From contig CM076195.1 of NCBI GenBank assembly GCA_038277395.1, forward strand, positions 24,514,327 to 24,578,326: 64,000 nt of DNA. Direction: 5' to 3'. This document shows, piece after piece, positions 62,813 through 64,000 of the stretch (the stretch's first letter is position 1; every line of letters begins with the position of its first letter). The notes below the pieces were generated by a model. That model worked only from the letters and a program-made list of their open reading frames with translations. It ran no database searches and was not told where the DNA came from. Source of the stretch: Dryocosmus kuriphilus. Its lineage: Eukaryota > Arthropoda > Insecta > Hymenoptera > Cynipidae. Both the position numbers and the translations under genes were made by a program.

Positions 62813-64000
62813 ATTATTGGTTATTAAGGACTATTCAGCTTATTATAACTTGTTTTTGTTTAAGGTCGAAGAAGAGTAATAAAAAAAAATTAATTATATT
62901 AAAAAATGTAAGACTGATCTGTTAATTAACTCTCGACACAAAAGTTCATTCTGATGACCATGTTATATTCAAAATTATAGCTTGATTCATAATTTAAAGT
63001 GGCTTGAAAAAAAAATTCATTTTTCGAAACACAGCATTAACATTATTGTCTATAAAATTGTTCACAACAAAAACTTCCTACTTCAAAAAAAAAAGCACTG
63101 TTCCTAGTTATGCTACTGAGTGTCGCCGCTCGAGGTGTCAGGACCATCACCCGACGCACGGTGAACAGTGTCACGGTTGTGACTTTTGCAGTGGTCTTGA
63201 GGGGTGTTACCCACGGAATTTCCGTCTATAATTTCGAATGTATGTTTCGAATAATGAGTAGAAGAAAACATCTTAAAATTCAGGCTGACGACTAGTAGTT
63301 TCAAAATTGCATTTTTTGACATCTTTAGGTCGATCTTACTCCCCCCTCTCCGTCGAATTAGTCCGGCGATTGCACAGAACAATGTCTAATTGTCCCGACG
63401 ATGATCACAGAAAAATTCAAGCAACCCTCTATAACTTATTTTTTCCATTTTTCTTTTACAGCTTTGAATTGTCGAATAAACCCCTTTCCCCCGCACTAAC
63501 GATCACAGAAGTCCACCTTAGTGATTAGTATATTCTCAATAATGATAAAAATTGTACCAGACTCGGCAGACGGATCGTTGCAAAAAACATCCTCGGCTTT
63601 TAGTCTATTATGTTTCTTTAATTTTATTTTTTCCGTAATAGGATTTTCATTTTTTTATGACTTGAAATACTTGGAATAAAAAAGAAGCCTTTAAGCTTTT
63701 TGACTTCTGATATTAGTTTCAGTAAAAATAATTAAACTACTAAAATCTATTACAACTACAACTTTCTAATTTCAATCAGGAGTGGAGTTTTCAAGCTTTT
63801 TAGTGAACAAAGTTACTTTTGGAAATATGGAAATAAGATGTGAAAATGTAGAATGAAGTTAAAATAAAAAGTTTGAATTCTTTATTGAAAACTCTTCAAC
63901 AATTGCTTATTAACAATAACTTTATAATTTTTACATTCCTAAAATAATTATTTATTTATTACTTTATTTAGTCTAAGGGGTCATTCACTATATACGTACT
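62813..64000. other. AT-rich window end, no gene supported
   Basis: ORFs at 63,004-63,528 overlap on both strands without domains. A good splice-acceptor-like stretch (CCATTTTTCTTTTACAG at about 63,446) is present, but nothing downstream looks coding. The region 63,110-63,200 is locally CG-rich. Confidence 0.4.

Noticed and set aside
63004..63528. Possible exon after a good acceptor-like TTTTACAG
   Set aside because: No downstream coding signal or matching donor; overlapping ORFs in several frames.

Overview
This is a 64 kb, AT-rich, non-coding-looking stretch of an arthropod genome, almost certainly an insect. The element families fit that best: LTR elements of the gypsy/errantivirus type carrying a baculovirus-F-like envelope gene, a Copia element, mariner-, pogo- and hAT-type DNA transposons and an R1-like ORF1 fragment. 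A hymenopteran is plausible, but that is only an inference. I found no host protein-coding gene. The window is a graveyard of nested and tandem repeats with one apparently intact, recent element: a Copia retrotransposon at 37.4-42.0 kb.

Layout. 1-4.44 kb: a higher-order tandem repeat (period 1379 bp) carrying a small conserved ORF, split by a 1.5 kb solo LTR with a 4-bp target duplication. 4.53-12.85 kb: a foldback-like element with about 1 kb inverted arms built of degenerate tandem subrepeats; inside are a 285-bp tandem array and rearranged mariner-type transposase pieces. 12.88 kb: an R1-like ORF1 fragment. 14.17-26.84 kb: LTR element A (about 12.7 kb, decayed). 26.9-27.7 kb: tandem duplication. 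27.9-28.3 and 49.9-50.3 kb: an inverted repeat pair. Between them, 28.5-49.3 kb, is LTR element B (about 15 kb without later insertions). B was invaded by a hAT element (29,724-30,681, 8-bp TSD) and by the Copia element (37,372-42,018, 5-bp TSD AACAG, two 281-bp LTRs that I read as identical). 50.56-50.93 kb: 37-bp minisatellite. 51.84-54.50 kb: pogo-like transposon. 54.96-55.74 kb: minus-strand Ty3/gypsy gag-protease relic. 56.67-59.06 kb: mariner-type transposon with long repetitive TIRs. 59.72-62.81 kb: three TIR-bounded non-autonomous elements, one holding a tRNA-like sequence.

The most interesting content is the shared, unusual architecture of elements A and B. Both are large env-bearing gypsy-like elements with a tRNA-Leu primer site 7 nt after the LTR, a leader with repeated GC hairpins, a conserved pre-gag ORF, gag, and a protease whose D-[ST]-G triad reads D-[ST]-R. 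Their pol carries two extra domains: a TARG1/OARD1-like macrodomain (ADP-ribose-binding fold) just before integrase, and a cellular RNase H1-like domain in addition to the usual gypsy RNase H. In B the RNase H1-like domain lies between integrase and env; in A it directly follows RT. Both copies carry frameshifts and stops, so the evidence is comparative: the same domains are recognisable in two diverged copies.
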